Assembly (NCBI RefSeq): GCF_026914265.1
Contig: NC_069138.1
Span: 35,462,098-35,526,097 of the forward strand
Length of the DNA stretch: 64,000 bases
Origin: Mya arenaria
Taxonomy: Eukaryota; Mollusca; Bivalvia; Myida; Myidae
Direction: 5' to 3'
The translations under genes were made by a program, and so were the position numbers. Under the pieces are notes generated by a model. The model ran no database searches, was not told where the DNA came from, and was given only the letters and a program-made list of their open reading frames with translations. This document shows positions 38,660-50,350 of the stretch, piece after piece; positions within the stretch are counted from its first letter, which is position 1; each line of letters opens with the position of its first letter.

Positions 38660-39900
38660 GATTCAACTGTAAAAACCGTTTCCATTGATTATAGGGGACT
38701 GTAGGAACAGGTCAAACAGTCATACATTTAACAATGAGCATGGGGATCCCAGCCAAAATATTCTGAATGATATTATTAGTGCCACAATAAAGACAACAGA
38801 CACATATTTAATATATAAATATATCGTCATAAGGAGATGTTTGGGCTACCATTTATGACATTATCCATAAAGGAAAAACGGAACATTAAAGCGACACTAT
38901 TATTTAAATTCAATACATACACATGTATAACAAAAATAAATTTTGACTGATATACCTCTAACTATTTAATAATAGAGCACTTATGGAAAGTATTAATTAC
39001 TGATAACAAGATAATTACCGTGTATTTGATAGCAGAAAGTGCAAAAATATTAAATGATAGGTGAATGCTAACAGATTCACTGCGGTCTACTATAGTCTCA
39101 TAAGGTAGAAATACCGTGTTTTATAATCATTTCTTTCAAATTAAACTCGGTATACTTCATAAGAACCATTGTTTTCGACAAATATTCATCCTTTTTGGTA
39201 GATTAAAACATTTGTTTAAATTGTGGTAAATATTATTTGAGAGAAAGAGTGCACCTTAAATAATATCATATTACACTACAGGGTGCATTCCAATCATGCA
39301 CACAGAACGTGTCAGGGAAAGTAAGGGAATTAAATGATCCTTCTCCAAAAACGAATCAATACCAGTGTTTATGCGTGAGGTATTTCAAAATAGATATTAA
39401 GTAAAATGGTGTAGTCAAATAAAATGAATAAGTTGTCTTTTGTGTTTTATTGTGTTTAATAAACTAGAACTCCATGAATCGGAAATCTTTGCTTCGTAGG
39501 TACTCGGTATTTTCCGGAGTGTGCAGCTCAATCGTAACAAATCGGTCATCTCCGGCAAGCTTCCAGATATACCTCGTAAATAGAAGAGAGGTTATACGAA
39601 AATATGATGAGGCCACCGGCGATTAAACGGCGGATTTTTAATCCGCGTAAAGAATGCCCATTGTACTGTCATAAGCAACAAGGAAATGGATTGTGTCAAT
39701 ACATTATATGAGCTTGTTTCAGAGAAGATATTACTTGTAACATGAATGTATGTTCAATTTTAAATTTTAGATGTTTTTCTTATACCTAAAGGACACTGTT
39801 TTTACAAGTTAAATCGTGAGCACTCACAAAATGTTCATGACAGTAGTTAAAATCAACAGTCCATGGCATGCATAGAACTAATCCATAGTCCCCATATTTA
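38660..39900 (-). other. class-2 5' flank of G5, module deleted
   Basis: Follows the G2/G7 flanks to 'ctagaactccatgaatcgg' near 39480 and then jumps directly to 'tcgtaggtactcggtatttt'. About 490 bp, including the GACGTCACGTG/CGATATAA module, is missing. A block at 38890-39260 with 'aagcgacactattatttaaa' is inserted relative to G2 and is repeated at 50910-51260. Confidence 0.65.
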
Positions 39901-40621
39901 CTTGTATTATGCATAAAATAAAACATCGGATTAAAATTAGGTCAGCATTTTCCCAGTCCGAGTAGGAATACCCAACGAAATGTAGGTTTTAAGTCCTAGT
40001 TTGCTTATTTTTCAGCTTTCCTTGCCATGAAAACAACATTATTGTTCGATCTGTAAAAAGCATTGCTTGCATTGTGCAGGATTTTGTGGTGGTGGTGAAC
40101 TAGCTGCCCAGTTAGCTTTATCAATTGATTGCCATGCATGTGTTTGATTCAGTATTATAGAGTTCGGGCTGCACACTGAACATTTTTGGTATACCGAGTC
40201 CGGTTGGGCGTGGGGTGGAGGCTTGGCCTGGACAAGCCACCCAGTTAGTCTAATCGGAAGCGTACCAAACAAAGTGTGTGGGATTTAAGGCCGAGTTAGC
40301 TTAGTTCAATGAACTTGACTGTCAATTTTGTTGGATAATGGCCGAGGTGTTCCGAATGTGGGCAACTCCGACTCCGTATGTGCCCTCTAAGGGAGATAAA
40401 TTTACCTTGAAAGCAACAATGACTGTTTTAAGTTCTAATTATAACCATCAGCTCAGTTGTTGTTGTTTTTCTTATGTCTGAAGATGGTGCTAGTACACTA
40501 TTGTACAGGTTTGAGACAAACAACGTTCACTAAGGCTACACGGGTAACAGATCTTTGATCTAGTGCAATATAACTTTATACTGCCTATTGTGTGCATACG
40601 CTGGTGGTGTTCATGACCCTC

Positions 40622-40850
40622 TGGCCCCAATTTCTCGAAACTTCTTTAGTCCATAATAACAGGATTGCGATAAACTCACTATTTTTGATTTTCTATAATA
40701 TGCGTTATATTTAGTTCTTTTAGGTGTTTTATGCGTTTTTTGACAATAAACCATTTTTCATTTATCAAAATCGATTTTAAGTATGTATTTTGAATAACTG
40801 ATACACGCTACTTAAGCCTTTTTATCATAAGAGGTTTCGAGAATTCGAGG
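40622..40850. mobile_element. GGCCCC-ended MITE
   Basis: GGCCCCAATTTCTCGAAACT at the left and AGGTTTCGAGAATTCGAGGC at the right are imperfect inverted repeats. It interrupts the interspersed repeat (the text resumes 'ctgctgctaaaacaaggc'). A second copy is at 57561-57779. Confidence 0.75.
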
Positions 40851-41319
40851 CCTGCTGCTAAAACAAGGCTTTTATAAGATTGTACAGGTTTTGGACAAGC
40901 CACCTTTCACCGAGGCTACGCAATTATAGTACGATATACAAGCAGCTACATGCATCAATGTTGATAGCACCTCTATGCTGTATCACGAACCTATAAACCA
41001 TATCTCCGTGGCTGTATAATATATTCAATTTTCATTATATGCACATAAATCTAGTTATATTCAGGTATTACTTCTGAATCGGTATTTTCAAATATTACTC
41101 AAGATTTTTATTTTTAATTCAACTCACCATTTTTTGGCAACATTGGCTATACAAAAGCTATAAACTCACTCAACTGTGACAATCGGGTCAGTTGTACACG
41201 TGGTGTAGGTACGATTTCCCAATTTTGACCGAGGAAAATTAGGTGATCAAACATATCGAATTGTGTTCTCCTTTTATTATTCATTAGTAAAAACAGAATC
41301 ATTTATGTGTTCGAATCAA

Positions 41320-41660
41320 GAGCGAGAAAAGTGTGGTGGCGTGATGGTGAGGTCTGGAGTGTTGTTACGCACCTTGCCAGACTTGGGACTTGTTCAAGAG
41401 AACCTTAACGCCGCTATATATCAGCATGATATTTTGATACTAGTTGTTTTTCCGCACCTACGAGGCGGTGGATGTGGCATGGTATTGCTGCGGGAGGGCA
41501 CCCGCCCGAGCAGCGCGTGCGACACAGGCGTTACTAGAGCAGCAGATCGTCCGGCGACTGCCTTTCCTTTCCAAGACGCCAGATCTCAACGTTATTGAGC
41601 ATGTGTGGGACGAGCCAGACATGCGAGTACGGAGGTCGCTCTCTGAGTTTTGCTCATAGG
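41320..41660 (+). pseudogene. Tc1/mariner transposase relic
   Basis: One frame has a VMVRSG stretch, then 'ENLNAAIYQHDILILV' and HLRGGGCGMVL. A second has PDLNVIEHVWDEPD and RVRRS. There is a frameshift near 41560. Same orientation and degree of decay as the other four. Confidence 0.75.
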
Positions 41661-41914
41661 TATTATGTTAAATTTTCGTCTTTTTGACGTCGCCGTTTAA
41701 AGACGTTTGCATGACGTCCACATATTTTCATTTTTTTGCAAACTTATTAAGATTTAAACATAATTATTTGAACATTCAGTGTAGCAGTTATGGATTCACT
41801 AAAGCAGTAATGATTACCTGACAGGTTCAAAAGGATACATTAGTATGGTTAGTTCATATCCAGTTTATTGATAGAAAACGTAACATGTGATATGTGGTCG
41901 GCGGGTTGTAGTGG

Positions 41915-41973
41915 TCACGAGGACAGGCTGCACCAGACGGTGATGAACTCGCCCCCCGATATCTTCTTGTCCT
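41915..41973 (-). pseudogene. orphan terminal EF-hand exon
   Basis: After an acceptor (TTTACACACAG at 41974) the minus strand reads (E)DKKISGGEFITVWCSLSS and TGA at 41917-41915. Same 59-base length and phase as 3650-3708 and 58498-58556. Loop position 6 is Lys rather than Gly, so calcium binding is doubtful. Confidence 0.5.
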
Positions 41974-42179
41974 CTGTGTGTAAAGAAGGCACATGGATAA
42001 TGCATTATGCAAACTTGGCACCGGCTTTGTTAGCGTCTAAGGTCACAGTGCTTTCGATAATAACACCATTTTGGGCCTGGATTGTATTTCGGTCAGTTTA
42101 GAACGACAGCTATATATAAAACTACCTGGCATCTCTCTTGATTCATGGTTAACTGCATAGAAGCAAGAACTGGTGACAT

Positions 42180-42300
42180 TTTTTTCGGAAGTAAAGATAA
42201 ATTTTCACTGAAGGGGCTCGAAGACGTACATTGTAAGCTCTTGACTGAGAGGCGTGCACCTACACCACTTGGCCACTCATCACACACCTGTGTGTGTATA
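42180..42300 (-). mobile_element. tRNA-derived SINE-like repeat
   Basis: Diverged copy of the repeat at 3918-4060; the B-box-like part is shifted by a few inserted bases ('gaagacgtacattgtaagc'). Confidence 0.5.
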
Positions 42301-42554
42301 CTTCCCAAAGTTTATTTTGAATGAAGAAAAACCCTTATCTGAACATACCAATTTTTGTCATACAATAATATGTACAAATATTAACGTTTTTCAGGTTTTA
42401 GTAAACAAAGGCAAGTAATATTTTGATATTACTATATATGACTCTTGATCTCTAATATTGGCATTGGCTTCTTTCAATTCTTTAAATGATTGAGAATTCA
42501 TGAAGCGGCCACAAAGTAGTCCACCCTTTGATACGAATGTATGGCCTAGAACTT

Positions 42555-43007
42555 ATGTTTCTTTGAGTTTATCTGCCCGCGCCAATTGGCTGCATTATGG
42601 CTTGACCCCGCCGTGACGCCATCACGGCGTAAATTGTGTTTAAATGCCATAAGTGACATGAGATAGAAGTGACAGCAATTCGCAGTCAAATCCAGACATT
42701 GGAAGATTCGAAGAAACAGTGTGAGATACAAGAGATCCGGGTGCGATACCCTAGCTCTTTGCGAAGAGACCTCTTGGTTCTTTAACGTGCTCGGTGTAAA
42801 GCACCGATACACGGGATACAACTTTCCTTGGTTGAACCAGTACTGAGTACACCAATTCCAAGCACTAGCCTTTAAATGCCAAGCGCCATGCAAGGAAGCT
42901 ACTTGTACCAGCTTTTAACGTCTTTCGGTATCACGCGGCCCGGGATCGAACCCACGACCTCCCGCTCTGCAGGCGGACGCCTTAACCACAAAGCCACGGA
43001 GACGGAT
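42555..43007 (-). mobile_element. tRNA-derived SINE, about 450 bp, with empty sites
   Basis: The minus strand starts with a tRNA-like head at 43005: GTCTCCGTGGCTTTGTGGTT (A box) and GTGGGTTCGATCCCGGG (B box). A body of unknown origin follows, with a tail 'ataaactcaaagaaaca'. The target duplication TAGAACTT is at 42547-42554 and 43008-43015. The paralogous sites at about 4270 and 59132 read 'gcctagaccttgaagtgtcc' with no insert. The 115-aa antisense frame is a shadow. Confidence 0.9.
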
Positions 43008-43682
43008 TAGAACTTGAAGTGTCCACTCGACATGTTAGACCGTTTTACCAAGTTATTTTGATTTCTTCAATCGGTTGAGGAGCTATAGAGCGGACATCAA
43101 AAGGATGGCGGATGGACGGGCATTTGGACAAAGAAGTCCATTTTGAGAGAATAAAAATGTTGCTTTATAAAGCAGCCATAAAAGGGGACATGAAATGGTA
43201 CCGCGCGGACGGGGACATTGACAAAGCGGTGCTTTATGAAGTATACTTGATATCACACATTACATTCCATTATACATATATATAACGTATTTTATCATAG
43301 CATATTGCGTGCCTGTCAGGTTTTAAAATTTACAAGCAAAAATGTTCCATTGAATTATTTACCGTTCTTACGCTTGTAACAAAAACTATTACCTGAAAGA
43401 TATGATCGTGCACATAGTAATTAACCCCAATCCATCTTTAATTACTTCCACAGATTATCAACTCCGTGGCTCATTGTAATTCAAGGGCGGGGCAGTCAAT
43501 TGCCTGAGATCTCTAATTCTCAAATTATTCATTTGACAAATAACGGACAAATTGAGGGTTAAAGGGCTATTTTAGTCACTGTGATAATGTATCACTTGGT
43601 TACAGGTCAAGTTACTGTCAATCGCAAACAAGAGACGGAACTGACTCATGGATTTAGCATGACCTTAATATCTTAAATCTGC

Positions 43683-44159
43683 TTAAAGGGACTAGACACC
43701 AGATAGTCCCTGAATCGAAAAATAAAAAAAATAAAAACGAAAATTTCTTCAAAATGTTCTATAATTGTCAATACGGGCTGGTATAAGGCCGATAATACAT
43801 CACTTAACATGATAAAAAGAACACAGTGTCGCTGTCTCAGCTGAGTTTACCCGTTTAAAGAAAATAAGAGTTTCCCTGTTAAAATTGTGTAAATTTAGCA
43901 TGTGAAAGTCACGTGATTAGTACAGATACATATATCTATGCTATTTTTAAATTTACTGGTATCTACGTGACACAAACAGAGTTAATTTCGAATTGGAAGA
44001 ATACGCAAAAAACTGCGAAAGATACATATGGCGTTAAGGATGTGAAACACCAGTAAATAAGATTCAATGAGTTGTGCACAATGCTATCAATTTCATGTAA
44101 GTTGTTGACAATTTTCTTTTTTTCTTGTAATTGGATCATCTGGTGTCTAGTCCCTTTAA
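43683..44159. mobile_element. TTAA-flanked MITE, family 3
   Basis: TTAA AGGGACTAGACACCAGAT at the left and ATCTGGTGTCTAGTCCCT TTAA at the right: perfect 18-bp inverted ends with TTAA duplications. No open frame of note. Confidence 0.9.
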
Positions 44160-44972
44160 AGATCACGAATTAAAATCATACCAAATGTCAAGTATTTGGG
44201 TAATAAGAATAAAAAAGCGATCACTCCAGTGTCCATTCCTGTATTTTCGTGAGTATAAACAATTGAACTGATCGGAACAATGACTTCTGATAGTTTTTGG
44301 TCGGTATCGTTTCTTGGAACATAGAATACTCTTAATTAACCCAACGGAGATCTGTACTGTTATACTAATTGTTTTGAGCACTCTTTCCGATTCATCAACA
44401 TTTGCAAAACAATATTGCAATGCATTTCTAACATTTTCTAATAATTATTTAATACATATTTAATGTGTAAAATACTGATTATTAAAAGTGATCATATTAT
44501 ATCGGTCGTGTCTCACATTCAAACTTATTGTGTTATCATTGTATTCATGTATACATGTAATAAAATTATATTTTGATCGTGTTCAAATTACTTACTAAAT
44601 GTGTTGAATATTGAAAAAATATACCATAAATATCATATGTTAAGTCCGATATATAGGAAAATGCTCGAACATATGTATAAATTCACAATTGGCGCCTCTA
44701 TTGAATGATACATCTATCTGCTCATACATAGAAGGGGACGGTTGTTTTGAAACGGCTATTAAATATATGATTTGTGGTTGTTTTTTTCAGAAAACAGTAC
44801 GTGTTGTTTATTTTTTATTTAATTTTTTTGGAAAGAGAAGAATAAATGTTTCAACCACTTATACCTTAATGATTTGTTTTTGATACCATAGTAAATGAAA
44901 GCACTGATACTGCTAAACGGCTTGAGCGACGATTCCTTGTATTGGATACTCGCTCGCCCTCGCTCCCGCAAT

Positions 44973-45218
44973 ACTCACTCACTCACTCACTCACTCACTC
45001 ACTCACTCACTCACTCACTCACTCACTCACTCACTCACTCACTCACTCACTCACTCACTCACTCACTCACTCACACACCCACCCACCCACCCACCCACTC
45101 ACTCACTCACTCACTCACTCACTCACTCACTCACTCACTCACTCACTCACTCACTCACTCACTCACTCACTCACTCACTCACTCACTCACTCACTCACTC
45201 ACTCACTCACTCACTCAC
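44973..45218. repeat. (ACTC)n microsatellite with ACCC interruption, long allele
   Basis: About 246 bp of ACTC units, interrupted by ACCC units at about 45075-45098. The two long THSL-repeat frames over it are by-products of a 4-bp repeat, which reads through in all frames. Confidence 0.97.
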
Positions 45219-46178
45219 CATTTAGCTTATTACACTGCTAGAGCAGAACAAAAGGGAGAAAATTTATTATGTACTGTATATCTAAGTTACCTCCCCTGTA
45301 GTACCTTATTTTTAGAATTATTATGTAATCTTATTCCAACAAGCTCAAACCCAGAACTGCCAGGAGTTTTCCCTTTCATATCCGTGTTTTATAAATGTGT
45401 TTTCTGTAAATATAACCACAATATTACACACTCTTACTTTTAACTAAACATGCACTTATTTTGTAAATAAAGGATTTTTCCAGGTATGTTTCATGAATTG
45501 ATTTTCATTGAAACCTGGTTCATTCAAGTATGATTTTCAACTCCACATGTACTCAGTAGAATTTTTGTGTTCGAATACAAAAGTCCTGAGCTAGCGCTCA
45601 AGCCTAATAACTAATGGGGAAAATCTGGAGCCAGTCGATTCTGTGTTTAATTTTAGAACATGTCATCGACGCGATATCGCTTACATTGATTGGTCGAAAT
45701 AAGTAACATTTCTATGTGAGCTGTTCAAATTTATTCGAAAATAAGATCTGATAAACATCGAATAGATGGTGCTTTTGTGGCATTCTGATTTTGAAGTTCG
45801 AATAGAAAAGTTTACATGTGTTATCTTACATGGTGACAACAGAAGCACTTATTTAAAATACAAGTATTGACATGAAAAAAAAGAAGAATTATTTGTATGA
45901 ACGAAGTCATGTTTTCATTTATTGTAGAGTATAAAAAAGAAATTACATGTAACATCAAACAAATAATAAGTACAAACTTTAACCTTTTAAAACATCAGGA
46001 AGTTAGGAATTAAAGGGACTCACTCATGTTGTTTTTTTGTAAAATGCACTCTTTGTATGACGAAATAAAGTGTGGCAAAACATTAGGAGTTCTGGTGTCA
46101 GAACTAAACTGGAACCCTTCAGCATATGTGGGTATTTGCTCAAATATCATCTTTGCAGACCACAATTTTCGTTAGCCT

Positions 46179-46561
46179 TTAAGATGCACTCTCACAGTTT
46201 TATCGTTTTCACATTTTTTTTTTATTTTTTATTTCTGTATTGGAATGAGCAAATTTGTGCGTAAATATCTGCAATCCAGTGATTAAAAGACTGCTGATAA
46301 AAGATAAGAACGCAGATTTTCATATTTCCGTTCAAATACTAATGTTTAATGGCTAAATCCGTTACAAACGGTTTAAGAAAAATGCATAAAACATCAATTT
46401 TTTTAACATAAATATAAATATAACTATAAAAATCTGCGATCTTATTTTTTGTCAGCAGTCTTATATGACTGGTTTACATCAATTTTCGCATAAATTGGCT
46501 CGTTTCAAGAAAAGAAATAAAAAATTGTCAAAACGTTCAATCTGTGAGAATGCAGCTTTAA
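46179..46561. mobile_element. TTAA-flanked foldback MITE, family 2
   Basis: TTAA GATGCACTCTCACAG at the left and CTGTGAGAATGCAGCT TTAA at the right. Same position relative to G6 as 4699-5067 and the half copy have to G1. Confidence 0.85.
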
Positions 46562-47432
46562 TAACGGCGTTGAGCACTTCGTTGTTGCGTGTTGCATGAT
46601 TAATTGATTAACATTATCACGTGATGTTATCAATGTATTGAAAATGCCAACTAGCTCTAAAACTTAAACTGGACACGGACGCTGTCACTGACACCAGGTC
46701 GAGTAATATAACCCCCATTATTCTTCGAATAGTCGAGGTAAAAATATGTTCGAGCACTTGTTTATGTTTGTAATGATTGTGTACTAGAACAGGTGTTCCG
46801 GACCATTTAGCTTCAAGAAAACGTTTGGAAAATGGATAGCCAAAACGTAACAAATGGTAAGTAATGCTCATTTTATTATGTAGTTATATTTTGTACAATA
46901 TTTTCCGTGTAAAAATGGGGTATTCAATTGATTAAAGGGAAGTAATAGCAATTGTTTTAAAAAGTAGTGTTCGAAGTTGTTATTTTCGCTTCTAAGCTTG
47001 CACTGAAACTTCCACTTTCGCTGATAAAACTCCTTATTTCACAGAAAAACATAAACGAAAGAATAATCTACGAAGAGTCTAGATAGTATACAGTGCGCTA
47101 AATTATATAGTTTCCTTTAGTATATATGACCACACTCAATAAGACGTTTCTTTCCATCTTAACGTGATTTAACGATGATGCGTAACATGTCCTTTTCCTG
47201 GTGATCGGTGTTTTGGTATTCACTATTTATGATACTCCCATCTCTAGAGTTTAATTATACTGTAATACTGGTAGACATACAGTTGACTTGGCGCTTTCTT
47301 GTTGCACATAGGTAGATGAAAAAATGGAATACAAAATTTCGTTGTATTGTTTCTTACATACACACCAACCATGAAAACAATCGGTAACGTACCAACCATC
47401 ATACAGTAATACGGAGTAGGTTTTAATAAACG

Positions 47433-48587
47433 TTATACAACAGCACTGAAGACCTCCAATCCAACCAGAAGTTTTCTGCTCATTGGACAGAATGATAAAT
47501 TAAACGGAGCATTCTGGGACCCAAAATCTTTAAACCATAAGATAACTTTCAGGTTCCTCTCCTTTCCGTTTATCAAAACTATATGACGAGGACTGCGAGC
47601 AAACACTAGTATTCGTTCCTTCCCGACCTTGATGGATTCAGATGACAAGTTTAGCAACGGGTCATCATATGTGTTCAGTAAACTTCCGTTGAAATCAACT
47701 TGAAAGACACGACTACTGCCAGACTCAATAACGTAAATTGAGGAAGAGCTAACGGTTATATATCGTGCAGCTCTAGTCTGCATTGAAAATGATTGCAACA
47801 CATCTCCGGCCATCGATAATCTTTCTACATACGAGTATCCTGGTGCCTTTTCGTGGTGTTCGTATAATACAAAAAGACTTTTATCAGTGTAGGCAAGTCC
47901 ATAGCTTGAACCGGATACGTCGAAATTTATCCCAGCAATTACTGATTCATTTTTAACTCTTACCAACTGTTCTTTGCATGCATTTGGAAGAGCAACAGCT
48001 GCGTGGCCGCTAGGGAGGGCCAAGGGCGTCCAAGCAGTTCATTGATTTATCTGAGCCCTAAATGCCCTCAGTTTCTGTATTTCTTCTTTTGTGTTTTCTG
48101 ATATAAACGCCTCGGAATCGTTTACTTCATTGTTCAAAGCGGAAAGTACAGTTTCCATGTGTACAATGTTTTTGTTTAGTGTTTTATACTCCTCGGACTC
48201 TTTGTATTGTTTTGCTGTCTCTGACAAATACTCAACCTTACAATTTCGGTGATGTAACACAACGCAGTCTGGGCATCCAAGGTCATCATGGGTTGGACAA
48301 TAAAATTTTATCATTTCACTACTGTGTTCATGACACGGTTCGGTAGGCAGAAAATCAGCTTTGTCTTTGTTCATATAAAAAGAAGGCATTTTCTCTTTCG
48401 TTAGGAATACATGATTTCTTGAAATGGCGAACCTCTTGTGGGCAGATATACAAGGATCACACATAAACTCCTTGCAAATTTTGCAGTAACCATTGGCGCT
48501 GATCTCCCTCCCGTCTTTCAGGCACGGCTGACAATGTAAAACAAACTCCGTTGAGGCATTGTCTAATTTTCGTCCAGCAACCTCCAT
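47433..48587 (-). pseudogene. G6: class-1 TRIM-like gene fused by internal deletion
   Basis: The first part (48587-48039) encodes both B-boxes (HCQPC, YCKIC, MCDPC; PCHEH, CPDC) and the start of the coiled coil to RAFRAQINQ. It then meets TGA, because the sequence jumps straight into exon 2 at the point reading ELLG in the paralogues. The rest of the coiled coil, the whole intron with its MITE and the start of exon 2 are gone. A further 10 bp is missing a few bases on, next to the start of the ALPSGHAAV segment. The remaining propeller part (48023-47433) is open but in another frame. It cannot encode a propeller-bearing protein. Confidence 0.9.
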
Positions 48588-49690
48588 TATTTACCTGTAA
48601 AATTTGTTTACGTTGATAATATGCACAGGCACGCAAATCAGTCATACAGTTTAACAACAGGTGTTCGACACATAGCCTGGACACTAAAATAAGGCCTTTC
48701 AATCCTTTGATACTGTTTAGATAGTATTATTATTTCTATTTAAACAGTAGACTAGCACTGAAAAGGAATATTTTAGTGTCAGATCTATTTGACGTACACC
48801 GTCCGGTCGTGAGTTTATCTTTGAGAAATTAACTGGGTTACTTGCTATCTTGTCTGTAGTTTAGGTTTTAGAAATATTAAGTGATTCAGCAGGAAGTAAA
48901 ATTGATTACCCTTTTTTAATCTGCAAATATACCAATTCTTTCAGATAACTCACTAGTACATTTCCACGTATACAAACGATTCATATCATAAACATTTCCA
49001 ATTATATAGTGTTGTACTTAAGGCTATAACACTTGGAGACTACAAAACAAGGAGACGCCGAAACATACAAACGCCACATGTTCGTACTATGAACGATTTT
49101 ATTGGTCGATAGTATGACATTCATACATCGTTTATTTTGTAGGTACTCGGCAATTTCCGGTCTCTGATTAGATAAAGGGAAATATTACATTAAGGGAGGT
49201 TATACTTTATATTGCAATGAATGTGTTCAAGTCTAATGAAATGTTTTAATTGTAAACTGCAGCCGCTGGCTCACTCTTGTACTTCACACGATGTTTTGTA
49301 TTTGGCAGACTCGAGCGTACAAAGGAGATACAGGAATACAATAACAAATGTCAAAAAGATAAAAAAAAAAAAAGTATACATGAGCGCTCATTATTTTTAC
49401 TAGAACATAAATCAGCTCATCTGTCCAAGTCCATCGTATGTTTAAAGATGGTGCTAGTTCATTATTGTAGTTTGAGACATTGGAATTTTGACCGAGGCTT
49501 TCGATGTACCGGGTCTGTGATCGAATTCAATTTATGCAACTGACTATTGTCTGGATACGATGGTGCTGTTTATGATCATCTGATGCTAGTAGTAGGCGCT
49601 TCTACAACATTGTACAGGTTTGAGACAAGACACTTTTCTCCAAGGCTATGCATGTACCAGGTTATCATTGTAGTACAATATTCAAGGAAC
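48588..49690 (-). other. class-1 5' flank of G6
   Basis: Matches 8727-10180 and 21569-22990, with a deletion of about 90 bp near 49285. The CGATA/ATTGG module is near 49070-49115, about 483 bp from the ATG. Confidence 0.6.
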
Positions 49691-49700
49691 TGCCTAGTGA

Positions 49701-49925
49701 TCACTGCTCTTCCGAAGTTCTTTCATTAACATTAGGAAAGGCAATGATAAATTCATTAAAGTTGCACGTTTTATTTTGTGACCCGGGATCCACCGCAAGG
49801 AATAGATTCAGCCATTTCAACTTTGAATATCCCTTACAAAGACTGGCCACAGGAGTGAGATATTCACAACCTTTCATAATCTGCCGGGGCAATTCATAAA
49901 CATATAAACGCATTCCATTTACCAA
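49701..49925 (-). CDS. possible exon, unrecognised
   Basis: A 74-codon open frame with protein-like composition, for example LYVYELPRQIMKG and YSKLKWLNLFLAVDPGSQNK, ending in TGA. Its DNA is less AT-biased than the surroundings and is not repeated elsewhere in the window. I cannot assign a family. No clear acceptor is visible at its 5' side. It may be an exon of a gene fragment carried in, or chance. Confidence 0.3.
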   Translation of the reverse strand: MVNGMRLYVYELPRQIMKGCEYLTPVASLCKGYSKLKWLNLFLAVDPGSQNKTCNFNEFIIAFPNVNERTSEEQ

Positions 49926-50229
49926 ATAAGTATATGCTACAAAAACCGTGCATTATTCTTCTATGTTAATCGGGAACCAGTCCATGAACATGCTATCGAT
50001 AATCGCACACATTGATTGGTTATAGCTAGTAGCGTTTCTATGAGATTTGTTTAAATTCATTAGAAAAAAAAATCTTATAAATATGAAATGGATGTTGCAT
50101 TTGTTGCATTCTGATTTTGAAGTCTGCAAAACTTGAATAGTTTAGTATACATGTGTTAACTTACATTGCGACAAAAGAAGCACTGATTTGAAATACAGTG
50201 ATTTACATTACGAAAAGGGCTTACTTGTA

Positions 50230-50350
50230 TAAAAACATATAGTATTTATTATAGATACATATAGTATTTATTATATAAATATATATTTATTGATTTTAGT
50301 ATAGATACATAAAGTATTTATTATATAAATATATATTTATTGATTTTAGA
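50230..50350. repeat. AT-rich tandem duplication
   Basis: 'agtatttattatataaatat' and the following 'attgattttag' occur twice in direct repeat with a period of about 55 bp. Confidence 0.8.

Noticed and set aside
42546-42893. 115-aa minus-strand frame, with a relative at 60493-60726
   Set aside because: Both are the body of the SINE. Similarity comes from the element, not from a gene.
42925-43005. tRNA gene on the minus strand (also 60790-60870, 1688-1763 and 3960-4030)
   Set aside because: A and B boxes are good but acceptor stems do not pair and the sequences continue into repeat bodies with target duplications, so they are tRNA-derived promoters.
44895-45443. Long THSL-repeat open frames (182 aa and 99 aa) on the plus strand
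   Set aside because: They are read-through of an ACTC microsatellite, which lacks stops in these frames; no protein signature.
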